A DNA stretch of 64,000 bases from Pseudoalteromonas distincta. Its GTDB lineage: Bacteria; Pseudomonadota; Gammaproteobacteria; Enterobacterales; Alteromonadaceae. Both the position numbers and the translations under genes were made by a program. Location: NCBI RefSeq assembly GCF_000814675.1, contig NZ_JWIG01000010.1, positions 62,001-126,000 on the forward strand, read 5' to 3'. This document shows, one piece after another, positions 35,862 to 46,100 of the stretch (positions are counted from its first letter, which is position 1; each line of letters starts with the position of its first letter). The notes under the pieces were generated by a model that ran no database searches, was not told where the DNA came from, and worked only from the letters and a program-made list of their open reading frames with translations.

Positions 35862-37550
35862 CTAAATACTATTAAACAACTCAAGAGATTCTAATTGTTG
35901 ATAAAAATCAGCTTGGTTATGCCACTTGAGTATTTTAAGCTGTTCATTTAACGTTTGCTGCTGCCACGGAGTTAGCGAAAGTTCAGGTTTAAACACATTT
36001 TGAGCAACAATCTTAAGTGTGATCCAAAGTTTATGGGCCTCAGTTAAGTGCTTTTTAGGTGTTTGCTCTGCCTCTAAGAGTGCTGCAGTCCATGGGTTGT
36101 CACTCAATAAATGAGTAAGCTGTTGTGTTAGTTGTTCAGTGTTAATTGAATTTACCCCAAAATAGGAGCAGATAGGGGCACTCAATGTTTTATTTGGTGT
36201 GTCGTCAATCAGTGTTTTACGAGAAAGTTGTGTACTGCATTGCGTTAATAAAAAATGGGCGTAAGCGTATAAAGGTAAAGTAATGTGCTCAAACTGGTCG
36301 TGATCATTTTTGCTAACCAATAAAGCCATTATTTTTACTAATCCATTTAATCTGTTAGTCACGTAGGCTTGCAATGGATGTGGGGTAACATTAACTAATT
36401 GTTCAAAAACAACCCGTTGAATTATTGCAGGTGCATTATAATAACCGACCATCGATAAACTATGTTTTAAGTCTTTTGCGGGCTGATGTTCTTTATTATA
36501 TGGTTTTACAGCCTCACATAAATTAGCAATTACGAGAGGGTGAGGCACCATCAGCAGGCTTAATCCTTTATAGCTGTATTCGTGCTGTAACTTAATATTA
36601 CTTATTAGCTCAAGTAAAGATTGTGCCTTATCAACCTCAAGCTCACTTTGTGGTTTTACATGTTCACTGTTAAATACTTTAAAGCTAATGGTTTTATCAG
36701 TGCAATGCCATTGTTTTGGATTATCGTTAAGCGTTGCTTTTACTCTGTACCAAGTTAATTTATTTGGATTTGCTGTACTAATTAAAACATGCCGTTGTTG
36801 TGCATCAGTTGCTAAATAAATCATGGTTTGCTCAGCGTATAAAACGCGGCTTCCCGGTAATAATGGCCCTAAATGCGCTATTAGTGATTTAATTAATTGC
36901 AGTGCGAACAAGTTAGGTGTGCGAATGTACAAATCGGTAAGTGCTTTATATAAGCTAATATGTTTATTAGCCGTGTTGCTCGTAATGTTCATGCTAATAA
37001 TATTTGCTAAAGCAATTAGCGTTATGCCTCCATCGTAAAGCATTATTTTAGGAGCACTTACCAATGCTTGTTTATACTTATTTAATTTAGCTAGTAACTG
37101 CGTAACAGGTTTGGCTGAATCACCACTAGCTAACATTACTTTTGCTGCTAACTGATGACGCATTTTCCAAATTTTTTTATCAGAATCTTGAAAAGGTGTT
37201 TGCTCGCAAAGCTTGTTTAATTGCGCTCCAACACATAAATGCTCAATGAGAGTAGCGGCTATGTATAGCTCACTTAAGGCACTATTATAATTTTGAGATT
37301 TACACAGGGCAGCAGTTATGACGCTCTGACTAACAACTAAATTTGTTGCATAAGAATAACTTGGGTTATAAAGCGTCAATCGGGATTGTAATGCGAATGG
37401 CTGTTTGCTGTAGAGCACTCTATATTGCTCAGCTAGCTTACTTGCCATTGGATATAGAGCTGTCCATTTTTGTTTATTGTTATAATAGCTTAAAAACAGC
37501 TGCGTATTATTAAGCAGCTGCTCTAAGGTAGTTGAAACAGCTTCATCCAT
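35862..37550 (-). CDS. Conserved hypothetical protein, 562 residues
   Basis: Not recognised. Soluble-looking, largely helical, with no signal peptide, TM helix or catalytic motif that I can name. The N-terminal 160 residues (SRLTLYNPSYSYATNLVVSQSVITAALC ... ALSELYIAATLIEHLC) could be a degenerate HD-like helical bundle: a Tyr/Thr stands where catalytic His/Asp would be. This is only a guess. It is downstream of the DUF3192 gene (11-bp gap) and may be cotranscribed with the ppnN-xni-DUF3192 block. Confidence 0.7.
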   Translation of the reverse strand: MDEAVSTTLEQLLNNTQLFLSYYNNKQKWTALYPMASKLAEQYRVLYSKQPFALQSRLTLYNPSYSYATNLVVSQSVITAALCKSQNYNSALSELYIAATLIEHLCVGAQLNKLCEQTPFQDSDKKIWKMRHQLAAKVMLASGDSAKPVTQLLAKLNKYKQALVSAPKIMLYDGGITLIALANIISMNITSNTANKHISLYKALTDLYIRTPNLFALQLIKSLIAHLGPLLPGSRVLYAEQTMIYLATDAQQRHVLISTANPNKLTWYRVKATLNDNPKQWHCTDKTISFKVFNSEHVKPQSELEVDKAQSLLELISNIKLQHEYSYKGLSLLMVPHPLVIANLCEAVKPYNKEHQPAKDLKHSLSMVGYYNAPAIIQRVVFEQLVNVTPHPLQAYVTNRLNGLVKIMALLVSKNDHDQFEHITLPLYAYAHFLLTQCSTQLSRKTLIDDTPNKTLSAPICSYFGVNSINTEQLTQQLTHLLSDNPWTAALLEAEQTPKKHLTEAHKLWITLKIVAQNVFKPELSLTPWQQQTLNEQLKILKWHNQADFYQQLESLELFNSI

Positions 37551-37561
37551 TAAACCTTCAC

Positions 37562-37942
37562 CTAATTTTGTTCTTGGTATTTATTGTATGCACTCGGGCC
37601 CCATAAAAACAGCTGCCCATTTTTAAATAATAGGCCAGTACATTCATCCATAGTGGTAATACCGTCAGATGTTTTATGTTGTGTACGATAAAAAACTATC
37701 TGAAATACTTGTTCACCATCTCGTTTGGCATAAGTAAGATCGGGACTGCCTAAGTAATCAAGAACACTATTTAGTGTTGTTGGTTGTTCAAGTGATAGTT
37801 TTTCAATGTAACGTTTATTGAAAGCCTCTCGGTCTTGCCAAATCATAGCTTGAGGATCGTCTTTATAAAAGGTAATCACCAATGCAGCTATCAGTGCATA
37901 TAGCCCTAAACCTAAAATTAAATATCGGATAAATTTTTTCAA
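37562..37942 (-). CDS. DUF3192 family membrane-anchored protein
   Basis: 126 residues: an N-terminal signal-anchor (FIRYLILGLGLYALIAALVIT) and a C-terminal domain with YLGSPDLTYAKRDGEQVFQIVFYRTQHKTSDGITTMDECTGLLF, the pattern of DUF3192, a BamE-like-fold small family of Shewanella, Vibrio and Pseudoalteromonas. Periplasmic side expected; function unknown. Confidence 0.85.
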   Translation of the reverse strand: MKKFIRYLILGLGLYALIAALVITFYKDDPQAMIWQDREAFNKRYIEKLSLEQPTTLNSVLDYLGSPDLTYAKRDGEQVFQIVFYRTQHKTSDGITTMDECTGLLFKNGQLFLWGPSAYNKYQEQN

Positions 37943-38014
37943 TATGGCTTACTCTGACTCCGGTAACTAATATCAGTATACGTTTTGTAATGTTTAGAGG
38001 CTATTAACTTGCGA

Positions 38015-38788
38015 CTAATTAAGTCTTAACTGCTTTAAACTAAAACCTAAATTTATATCGGTGCGTAAACTAACCAAGTGCTTTGAAATTACGTACATAT
38101 CCATATTAGCGGCTAACTTTGCTTTAATACTCGAGCTTAGAGACTCATCTACGGCTGCTTGTTCAATTGAATTATAGTTATTAACTATTTGCTGCGCAGA
38201 CTTAGTACCTATTCCTTTAACTCCCGGAATATCATTTGTTTTATCGCCCGCTAATGCCCAAAAATCAACGAGTTTATTTTGCTCAACACCAAAACGCTCT
38301 TTTATACTTGTCTCATCTAGATAGAGCTTTTTAAAGTAATCGTAAACTGTAATGTAAGGGCCAATATAAGGTAAAAAGCCTTTATCAGTAGAAACAACAG
38401 TGCTCGTTATTTGATTATTTGATGCCTTAAAGGCAAGCGTTGCAATAATATCATCAGCTTCATCGTTAATAGGCTCAAATACTACAATACCTGTTTCTTC
38501 AATTGCGGCTTTAAAATGCAATAGAGCATCTTTTAATACTTGGGGCATTGGCGCGCGTGAGTGTTTGTAGTCTTTATAAAAATGATAACGCCAGCTTTTG
38601 TCACCATCGAACACAGCAATAGCATGGGTTGCATTACTTGTATCTAAAAGCTTTTTACAGGCGTGGGCTACACGTGCACAGCACGTTTGTATCATTTGCT
38701 CGTCGCTATGATGTTTTTGATTCGCGTCAACGGCGTAAATGCGCCTAATTAAATTAAGCGCATCAATAAGAAGTAAATGGGGTTTCAA
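38015..38788 (-). CDS. xni: Flap endonuclease Xni
   Basis: 257 residues, the stand-alone 5'-nuclease domain like that of DNA polymerase I. LLIDALNLIRRIYAVD and VAVFDG-like IAVFDGDKSWRYHFYKDYK, acidic cluster NDEADDIIATLA and helix-3-turn-helix PGVKGIGTKSAQQIVNNY bind metal and DNA. Removes 5' flaps. Lies 10 bp after ppnN, the same ygdH-ygdG order as in enteric bacteria. Confidence 0.93.
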   Translation of the reverse strand: MKPHLLLIDALNLIRRIYAVDANQKHHSDEQMIQTCCARVAHACKKLLDTSNATHAIAVFDGDKSWRYHFYKDYKHSRAPMPQVLKDALLHFKAAIEETGIVVFEPINDEADDIIATLAFKASNNQITSTVVSTDKGFLPYIGPYITVYDYFKKLYLDETSIKERFGVEQNKLVDFWALAGDKTNDIPGVKGIGTKSAQQIVNNYNSIEQAAVDESLSSSIKAKLAANMDMYVISKHLVSLRTDINLGFSLKQLRLN

Positions 38789-38798
38789 ACTATAAAAC

Positions 38799-40142
38799 TC
38801 ATGCTTTTATTTTGTAACATGGAACATATTTACTACCAGGGAGCTTCATGCGACCTTGAAGAACAAATGCCTGTAATAATTTATCCATATTTGTCATAAG
38901 GGCAGGTTCGCCACTTAAAATGTATGGACCGTTTTGTTTAATGGCTTTAACGCCTTCGTCTTTTACATTACCAGCAACAATACCAGAGAAAGCTCTACGC
39001 AAATTAGCCGCGAGTAGCTGTTTAGGCTGATCAAGGTGTAAATCTAGACTTGCCATATTTTCATGTGTTGGTGCAAAAGGTTGTTGAAAGTCGTTATCTA
39101 TTTTTAATGTCCAGTTAAAGTAGTAGGCATCACCTTCACTTTTACGGTAATCACGAACATTAGCCATCGATGACTTTAGTTTTTGACCGACTAATTCAGA
39201 ATTATCAATAATTACTTCAAACTTATCCAACGCTTCCTTACCAAGGGTCATTTCAACGAACTCGCATAGCTCTTTAAAGTACGCCTCGCTTTGTTTGGGG
39301 CCAGTTAAAATAACAGGTAAACATTGTTTAGTATTATCTGGGTGCAACAATATGCCTAATAAATATAACAACTCTTCAGCAGTACCTGCGCCACCAGGAA
39401 AAATGATAATTGCGTGAGCTGTTCTAATAAAAGCTTCAAGGCGTTTTTCAATATCAGGTAAAATAACGAGTTCGTTTACAATAGGATTTGGTGGCTCGGC
39501 AGCAATAATGCTTGGCTCTGTTAAACCTAAGTAGCGATTATCGGTGTTACGTTGCTTTGCGTGGCCAATAGTTGCGCCTTTCATTGGGCCTTTCATAGCA
39601 CCAGGACCACAACCGGTACAAATATTTAATCCACGTAAACCAAGTTCGTAACCTACTTGTTTTGTGTACTTATATTCAACCTCGTTTATTGAATGTCCGC
39701 CCCAGCAAACAACCATGTTAGGCTCGCTTTTAACACGCAGCGCACCTGCATTTCTGAGCATATCGAACACCATATGGGTTATGGCTTTTTGCTCTTTTAA
39801 ATCTTTTTCGTATTTTTGACAAATAAATAAAATATCACGAATAACAGAAAATATATGTTCGTGAATACCGGTAATTATTTCGCCATCAACAAATGCGGTT
39901 TCGGGTGGGTTTTCAAGCTCAATTTTAATACCTCGCTCGCGGCTTACTAAACGAATATCAAAATCTTTGTATTTGTCGTATATATCGTTACTGTCGTCGG
40001 TATGGCTACCTACATTGAGGACTGCAAGTACGCAGTTTCTAAATAATTTATAACGCTCACTAGCAGACGATTGCTCTAATAAATCAACTTCTAATTGCGA
40101 CAGTAAATCTAAAACACCAGTTGGGTTTAACTGTATTAACAT
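38799..40142 (-). CDS. ppnN: Nucleotide 5'-monophosphate nucleosidase PpnN
   Basis: 447 residues with the LOG/YgdH family signature: [27 protein letters not shown] and [22 protein letters not shown]-terminal DUF4478-like and C-terminal DUF3412-like regions complete the PpnN architecture. Cleaves purine and pyrimidine monophosphates to base and ribose 5-phosphate and is stimulated by (p)ppGpp in E. coli. First gene of the ppnN-xni pair. Confidence 0.94.
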   Translation of the reverse strand: MLIQLNPTGVLDLLSQLEVDLLEQSSASERYKLFRNCVLAVLNVGSHTDDSNDIYDKYKDFDIRLVSRERGIKIELENPPETAFVDGEIITGIHEHIFSVIRDILFICQKYEKDLKEQKAITHMVFDMLRNAGALRVKSEPNMVVCWGGHSINEVEYKYTKQVGYELGLRGLNICTGCGPGAMKGPMKGATIGHAKQRNTDNRYLGLTEPSIIAAEPPNPIVNELVILPDIEKRLEAFIRTAHAIIIFPGGAGTAEELLYLLGILLHPDNTKQCLPVILTGPKQSEAYFKELCEFVEMTLGKEALDKFEVIIDNSELVGQKLKSSMANVRDYRKSEGDAYYFNWTLKIDNDFQQPFAPTHENMASLDLHLDQPKQLLAANLRRAFSGIVAGNVKDEGVKAIKQNGPYILSGEPALMTNMDKLLQAFVLQGRMKLPGSKYVPCYKIKA

Positions 40143-40204
40143 AGACGTGCTCCTACTACTAAATCGTAAAACTACTTGTCATAAAAGTTATAATAGCTAT
40201 GACA

Positions 40205-41740
40205 TTATTTACTGGTACAAAGTCTATCTCGCCCTGAATTTTTGGCTTCGTAAAGTGCATCATCAGCTCTATCAAATGCCTTTAATAGGGTATCGCCTTT
40301 TTTAAATTGAGTTGCACCTACCGAAATAGTGATCTCAATTTGTTTTTCTCTAAATTTAAAAGGTATATTTTTAATTACCTTTCTTACTTTATCCAGGGGT
40401 AATGTTGCGTTTTCTAGCGACACACCTGGCATTAATAGCACAAATTCTTCACCGCCATAACGCGCTATAAAATCAGACTTTCTTACCGATTTTTGCAACG
40501 CTTTTGATATAACTTGTAAGGTAATATCACCTGCGGTGTGGCCAAATCTATCATTGATAGATTTAAAGTGGTCAACATCAATAACTGCAAGCGTAACATC
40601 TGATGGCTGCACATTAAACAAATGCATTTCGTGACTGTAACGTTCATCAAATGCAGCTCGGTTAGGCAGTTTTGTAAGCCCATCTAGTAAGCTTTTAAAG
40701 CGCTGTTCATTTAAGCGTTTTTTATAAGTTGTTAACTTACCTTCTAAAGTACCAATCCGATTATTTATTTGACCAAAGCTTGCGCTAAGCATTTCTCTGT
40801 CTTTTCGTTCTAACTTTTCTTTTGCTATAAAATCTTCGCTTATTGATTTTAATTCGTTATCTACGAGTTCTTTTAAAGATGAGATTGATGTAGCTTTTTG
40901 CGTTTGCTCATTAAGATTTTTTATTTTTAGTTCAATGCTTTTATTAAGTGAGTCAAACTCAACTTCCATAGACTCAGAGTGCTTGCTAGTTGAGACGATA
41001 GAGTTATGAAGATCTTCGAGGGTTTGATTTAATGAAACTAAAAAGCTTTGCGCGGATTTACGCTCTTTACTTATATTTTTTACCACTACATCAATAATAC
41101 TAATTGCAACATCGAGTAATGAATCGATTGAGTCACTTTCTGTAATATTATTTTTTATATTATTAATTTGTAGCGTAGCTTCTTCTTCAAGTATAAGTTC
41201 ATTTGCGAGCTCAAGCAGTTTTTTTGCACGCGCCTGTTTTACAGGGCGCTGCTGATCAACTTGAGGGTCTTGCTTGGTAAGCAACGCTTCATGATAAAAG
41301 CTAATAAGTTGATCAAGTAGCGGAATGTAACCATGAGTTGAATGAACGTTATTAATCTCGTGATCGAGTAAATTTCTTAGAGTCCTACGAGTATCGTCAG
41401 GTAAACCTTTGGTTTTTTGTAATTGTTTACCGGCACTTTGCACACTGTTGTATAAATTACGTTGCTGAGCTTGTTGAATCGATTCTTGCTTTTTAAGTAG
41501 GACTAAAGTTTCACTAATAAGGGGAGCAAGGTTTTCAAAACTCATGCCTTTATTAAGCGCACTTCTAAATTTGGCGAGGCGATTATCTAACTCGATATCT
41601 AGTCCTTTACAGCTCAACGATAGTTTAGCTGTAAAGTCACATAGAACATCTACTTGATGTTTACGAGCACTCTCAACAGCCATACGCGCATCAATTGCTT
41701 GTTTTAGCTTTTTATCTGTTGCGTTAGATCTTTGTGACAC
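40205..41740 (-). CDS. Diguanylate cyclase (GGDEF) with long coiled-coil N-terminus
   Basis: 511 residues. About 335 N-terminal residues are helical and coiled-coil (no TM helix), followed by a GGDEF domain (about 345-511) with DGLTKLPNRAAFDERY, the active-site RYGGEEFVLLMPG and the YxAKxxGRDR end. The intact GGEEF motif predicts c-di-GMP synthesis; a clear RxxD inhibitory site was not seen. Cytoplasmic, probably activated through oligomerisation of the coiled coil; the signal is unknown. Single gene, divergent from the M61 peptidase gene. Confidence 0.9.
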   Translation of the reverse strand: MSQRSNATDKKLKQAIDARMAVESARKHQVDVLCDFTAKLSLSCKGLDIELDNRLAKFRSALNKGMSFENLAPLISETLVLLKKQESIQQAQQRNLYNSVQSAGKQLQKTKGLPDDTRRTLRNLLDHEINNVHSTHGYIPLLDQLISFYHEALLTKQDPQVDQQRPVKQARAKKLLELANELILEEEATLQINNIKNNITESDSIDSLLDVAISIIDVVVKNISKERKSAQSFLVSLNQTLEDLHNSIVSTSKHSESMEVEFDSLNKSIELKIKNLNEQTQKATSISSLKELVDNELKSISEDFIAKEKLERKDREMLSASFGQINNRIGTLEGKLTTYKKRLNEQRFKSLLDGLTKLPNRAAFDERYSHEMHLFNVQPSDVTLAVIDVDHFKSINDRFGHTAGDITLQVISKALQKSVRKSDFIARYGGEEFVLLMPGVSLENATLPLDKVRKVIKNIPFKFREKQIEITISVGATQFKKGDTLLKAFDRADDALYEAKNSGRDRLCTSK

Positions 41741-41944
41741 CTAAGCATACCGCCATCAAATTAATTTCATTATCTTCAGTTTACAACAAATTTTTATTAT
41801 GTGTAGTAATCTAGTAAAAAACTTAGAAATTTTAATAAGCTACTACTTATAAACTCGTATATAGGGTCATTTATCGTATTTAATTCACTTTTAAATAGGG
41901 GCTTGTTAGTCTTGTAAGCAATTAAGTTTCCACTAAGAGTCTCT

Positions 41945-43732
41945 ATGAAAAAGTTATTAGCCCTTTCAATTTTAGCTGCATGTTCAGCGCCTGTATTTGC
42001 CGATGTAAATTATTCTTTAGAAATCTCGCAACCACAGCATCATTTAGGTGATGTAAGTGTTGAATTTCCAAAAACAGCGCAAGCACACCTTGATATAAAA
42101 CTTCCTGCGTGGCGCACGGGTCGCTACGAAATGTTAAACCTTGCAAATGGCATTCGCTACTTCAAAGCCAAAGATGAAGATGGCAAAGAACTAAAATGGG
42201 AAAAAATAGATCACAGTACATGGCGTGTACATCTTAATGAACCTACAGAAGTAAATGTTGACTACCAGGTGTATGCAAATGAGCTTGGTAAGCGTGCTCG
42301 CCACATTGACGACAGCCATGCATTTATAGATGCGTCAGGCTTTTTTATGTTTAGTGACTCGTTTCGCCAAGAGCCTGTAACCGTTAATTTAGACGTGCCT
42401 AAAAAGTGGCGTTCTGTATCGGGTATGAATAATTTAAAAGGCAAAAATTCATTTAAAGCAGCCGATTACGATGTACTTGTTGATTCACCAATCGAAACGG
42501 GTATTAACCAACTACACACATTTGAAGTAGAAGGGCGTGAATACGAGTTAGTTATATGGGGCGATGGTAACTACGATGTAGATCTAATGCTTACCGATCT
42601 TAAAAAATTAGTTGCCACGGGTAATGTAATTTGGGATGGCTATCCGTATGAGCGTTATGTATTTATGGTGCATGCAACATCAGGTGCGGGTGGTGCAACA
42701 GAGCATTTAAACTCAACAATTATTCAACGTCCACGCGATAGATTTGGTAGCCGCGAAGATTACCTAGGTTTTATTAGCACCGCTGCGCATGAGTTTGTTC
42801 ATACATGGAATGTTAAAGCATACCGCCCTCAAGGTTTAGTGCCATACGATTACACTAATATGAATTACTCTAAACTGCTGTGGATTGCAGAAGGTTCAAC
42901 AAGTTACTTTGAAGATCATTTATTAGTGCGCTCAGGCATTCAAACAACGGATGAATTTTTTAAAGTGATGAGTAAAACCATTAATCGTCATTTACAAACA
43001 CCGGGCCGTGAAGTGCAAAGCGCAAGCGAAACAAGCTTTGATAAATGGATTAATCAAGGTGGCGATCATGCACGTAACTACAGCACCAATATTTATTCAG
43101 AAGGTTCGTTACTTTCACTTGCTTTAGATATCGACTTACTAGAAAAAAGCCAAGGTAAAATAAGCTACCGAGACGTACACAAAGCACTTTATAACAATCA
43201 TAAAATGCCCGCTGGATTTACAGATACAGATGTACTTAATATCTTAAAAGATTTAACAGGACGTGATTATTCAAGCTGGTGGCAAGAAAATGTAGAGTCG
43301 CCTGCAAGTATTAACTTTGACGATTTACTTACTAAAGTAGGTTTAAAGTTTGAGCGTCCTGAAAAAGCAAAAGCACTTGCAAGTATTGATGCTACCGCTA
43401 AAAACACGGGTGAATTACTGACGTTAAGTTATGTACGCCGTGGTGGCAGTGCGTGGAAAGCGGGTTTAACTACCGATGATAAAATTGTCGCTATAAACAA
43501 ACATCACGTAGGTAAAGATTTAAAAACCAGCCTAGAAACGTTTAAGGCAGGCGACAAAGTAACCGTTGACTATCTTCGTCGCGATGCACTTGAAAGCTTA
43601 ACATTAGTATTATCAGAAGATTTTGATAAGCCTAAAAAAGTAGTTGCTGATAAAGAGGCAACGCCACAGCAAAAAGCGCTTTTCAAAGCATGGATTGGCG
43701 TGGAACATCCAAATGATGTGACAAAAAAATAA
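41945..43732 (+). CDS. M61 family metallopeptidase with PDZ domain
   Basis: 595 residues. Signal peptide to about 20 (CSAPVFA). N-terminal beta domain, glycyl aminopeptidase-type catalytic core with AHEFVHTWNVKAYRP (His282, Glu283, His286) and the downstream WIAEGSTSYFEDHL providing the third zinc ligand Glu, then a PDZ-like domain (about 490-560: VRRGGSAWKAGLTTDDKIVAIN). Periplasmic or secreted aminopeptidase of the M61 type. Single gene with UUCG terminator. Confidence 0.92.
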   Translation: MKKLLALSILAACSAPVFADVNYSLEISQPQHHLGDVSVEFPKTAQAHLDIKLPAWRTGRYEMLNLANGIRYFKAKDEDGKELKWEKIDHSTWRVHLNEPTEVNVDYQVYANELGKRARHIDDSHAFIDASGFFMFSDSFRQEPVTVNLDVPKKWRSVSGMNNLKGKNSFKAADYDVLVDSPIETGINQLHTFEVEGREYELVIWGDGNYDVDLMLTDLKKLVATGNVIWDGYPYERYVFMVHATSGAGGATEHLNSTIIQRPRDRFGSREDYLGFISTAAHEFVHTWNVKAYRPQGLVPYDYTNMNYSKLLWIAEGSTSYFEDHLLVRSGIQTTDEFFKVMSKTINRHLQTPGREVQSASETSFDKWINQGGDHARNYSTNIYSEGSLLSLALDIDLLEKSQGKISYRDVHKALYNNHKMPAGFTDTDVLNILKDLTGRDYSSWWQENVESPASINFDDLLTKVGLKFERPEKAKALASIDATAKNTGELLTLSYVRRGGSAWKAGLTTDDKIVAINKHHVGKDLKTSLETFKAGDKVTVDYLRRDALESLTLVLSEDFDKPKKVVADKEATPQQKALFKAWIGVEHPNDVTKK

Positions 43733-43772
43733 ATTTAGTTTTTATAGCGTTTAAATACAGTTAACAATTATT

Positions 43773-43797
43773 AAAAAAGAGCTTCGGCTCTTTTTTT
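43773..43797 (+). terminator. Terminator with UUCG tetraloop
   Basis: AAAAAAGAGC, TTCG, GCTCTTTTTTT after the M61 gene. Confidence 0.92.
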
Positions 43798-43911
43798 GTT
43801 TTGTATAATGGCGTATATAATGTACATGGAAATTTAATATTAAAATTAAATTTAATTATTATTTGGTGTTTTTTATTACTAAATAAAATTACTTATGGAT
43901 ATAGCCTCAAA

Positions 43912-46002
43912 ATGAAATTAGACGACGTTGCTTCAGACTTAACCAACCAATTTGTAATTAACGACTATTTGCATCAGTTATTTGATGCGGTAAATGTAAT
44001 TTCTGTTCAAGGTTATGACAATGAACGTCGTGTTATTTATTGGAATGAAGGCAGTGAGCGACTTTACGGATACACAAAAGAAGAAGCCATAGGGCAAAAA
44101 ATAGAAGACCTTATAATTCCAGAGCCGATGTGTGAATTTGTAATTGACGCACACAGTGATTGGGTAGAAAAAGACATAGAAATTCCAGCATCCGAAATTA
44201 CCCTAAAAGGTAAAGATGGCGAAAGTGTATCTGTTTTTTCTAGCCATGTTATGCTTACAAATCAATATAATACAAAACAAATGTATTGCATTGATATTGA
44301 CTTATCTGAGGTTAAAAAGGCACAAGCAGATGCATCATTTAATGAGGATATGCTAAAAACTATTTTTGAGGCAATTCCTGACTTATTTTTCTTGATGGAA
44401 AATGATGGAACTATTATTGAGTATCATGCCAGTAATGAAACAGATCTCTATACCAAGCCCAAGCAATTTATTGGTAAAAAAATGGGAGATGTACTCCCGC
44501 GCGATGTAGCCGAAAAATTTGAAACCTATATCAGCCTTGTATTAGAAAAAGAGCAGATGATGAGCTTTAAATACGAGCTAGCTTTGCCCCATGGGCTCGT
44601 TTTTTTTGAAGCAAGAATAAATAAAATAACAGAACATAACCAGTTAATGGTTATTATTCGAGATATTACCGAACAGCATAAATCAGATGAACTAATTAGA
44701 CATCAAGCGTATTACGATAGTCTAACTTTACTTCCAAATCGTTTTTTAGCACTTGATCGTTTGTCGCAATTACTTATTGAAGCACAAAGAAATAACGAAA
44801 AAGCAGCGGTACTGTTTTTGGATTTAGATGACTTTAAAAAAATAAATGATTCCTTAGGCCATGAAACAGGAGACAAACTTTTAATTGAATCAGCGCAAAG
44901 GCTGCAAGAGGCATTGCGTAAAGACGACACGGTAGGGCGCCTAGGTGGAGATGAGTTTATCGTATTACTGCGAGGTATAACTGATCACCATGCAGCGCTA
45001 AAAATTACTGAAAAACTGGTCAATAACTTTAGAGCCCCTTTTAAAATAGAGGGCCGGGAACACATACTAACAGCGAGTATTGGTGTAGCCATATACCCAG
45101 AAAATGGTACAACCGTTGCTGATTTATTACGAAATGCTGACACTGCAATGTATCAAGCAAAATCATATGGTCGTAATACTTATTCATTTTTTACTAAAAA
45201 GATGAATGTAATTATTCAGCGCCGACTCGTAATAGAAGAGCAGATGCGTGGCGCCCTTGAACGTAATGAATTCGAGTTATTCTACCAGCCCCAATTTGAC
45301 GCCAAAAATAAACACATCATTGGTGCAGAAGCGTTATTACGCTGGCATAACCCTGTGCTAGGTAATGTAACTCCCGATGAGTTTATACCTATTGCCGAAA
45401 ATACAGGATTAATTGTACCCATTGGCAAGTTTGTAATTAGCCAAGCATTAGATTTTTTAAACACATGGCAAAGTACTTGTAAACGCACACAGCAATACAC
45501 CATGGCTGTTAACTTATCTCCTCGCCAATTTAGGGACGTAGGGCTGCTCAGTTTTATTCAAAACTCATTGAGTGAAGCAAACGTAAATCCCGAAAATTTA
45601 GAGCTTGAAATAACTGAGGGAGTGCTGATGAGTTGCCACACTAATGTTGTTGATATACTGACTGAAATAACAGCATTAGGCATTAACTTATCAATGGATG
45701 ACTTTGGTACAGGTTATTCATCGTTAAGTTATTTGAGAGAATACCCTTTTAATGTACTCAAAATAGATAGAAGTTTTATTGACGGTATTGTACTAAACAA
45801 TGAAGATTGTAATCTCGTAAAGGCAATTATTGCCATGTCGCACAGTTTAGGGCTGACAGTGGTAGCCGAAGGCGTAGAAACAAAAGAGCAGCTTACTTTA
45901 TTGAACGAATTAGGCTGTGATTTTATGCAAGGCTTCTATTTTAGTAAACCCATACCAGCAAAACAGTTTCTTGATTTTTCGATGAATTTTGATAATAAGT
46001 AA
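43912..46002 (+). CDS. PAS-PAS-GGDEF-EAL sensor phosphodiesterase/cyclase
   Basis: 696 residues from ATG 43912; an in-frame ATG at 43801 would begin inside the preceding terminator region. Two PAS domains (about 20-135, 140-255), GGDEF about 265-425 with RLGGDEFIVLL, EAL about 445-690 with EALLRWHN, MDDFGTGYSSLSYL and LKIDRSFI. Both catalytic signatures are intact, so it could make or hydrolyse c-di-GMP; phosphodiesterase output is typical. No TM helix, so it senses an internal signal through PAS. Confidence 0.9.
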   Translation: MKLDDVASDLTNQFVINDYLHQLFDAVNVISVQGYDNERRVIYWNEGSERLYGYTKEEAIGQKIEDLIIPEPMCEFVIDAHSDWVEKDIEIPASEITLKGKDGESVSVFSSHVMLTNQYNTKQMYCIDIDLSEVKKAQADASFNEDMLKTIFEAIPDLFFLMENDGTIIEYHASNETDLYTKPKQFIGKKMGDVLPRDVAEKFETYISLVLEKEQMMSFKYELALPHGLVFFEARINKITEHNQLMVIIRDITEQHKSDELIRHQAYYDSLTLLPNRFLALDRLSQLLIEAQRNNEKAAVLFLDLDDFKKINDSLGHETGDKLLIESAQRLQEALRKDDTVGRLGGDEFIVLLRGITDHHAALKITEKLVNNFRAPFKIEGREHILTASIGVAIYPENGTTVADLLRNADTAMYQAKSYGRNTYSFFTKKMNVIIQRRLVIEEQMRGALERNEFELFYQPQFDAKNKHIIGAEALLRWHNPVLGNVTPDEFIPIAENTGLIVPIGKFVISQALDFLNTWQSTCKRTQQYTMAVNLSPRQFRDVGLLSFIQNSLSEANVNPENLELEITEGVLMSCHTNVVDILTEITALGINLSMDDFGTGYSSLSYLREYPFNVLKIDRSFIDGIVLNNEDCNLVKAIIAMSHSLGLTVVAEGVETKEQLTLLNELGCDFMQGFYFSKPIPAKQFLDFSMNFDNK

Positions 46003-46100
46003 GATTAAACACTTGATTGTAACAATTCATTGCACGGCTATTGACCTCATTAGCTACTGACGAGTAACCTGTTATAGAAACAAATAAAAAGGATTCTATA

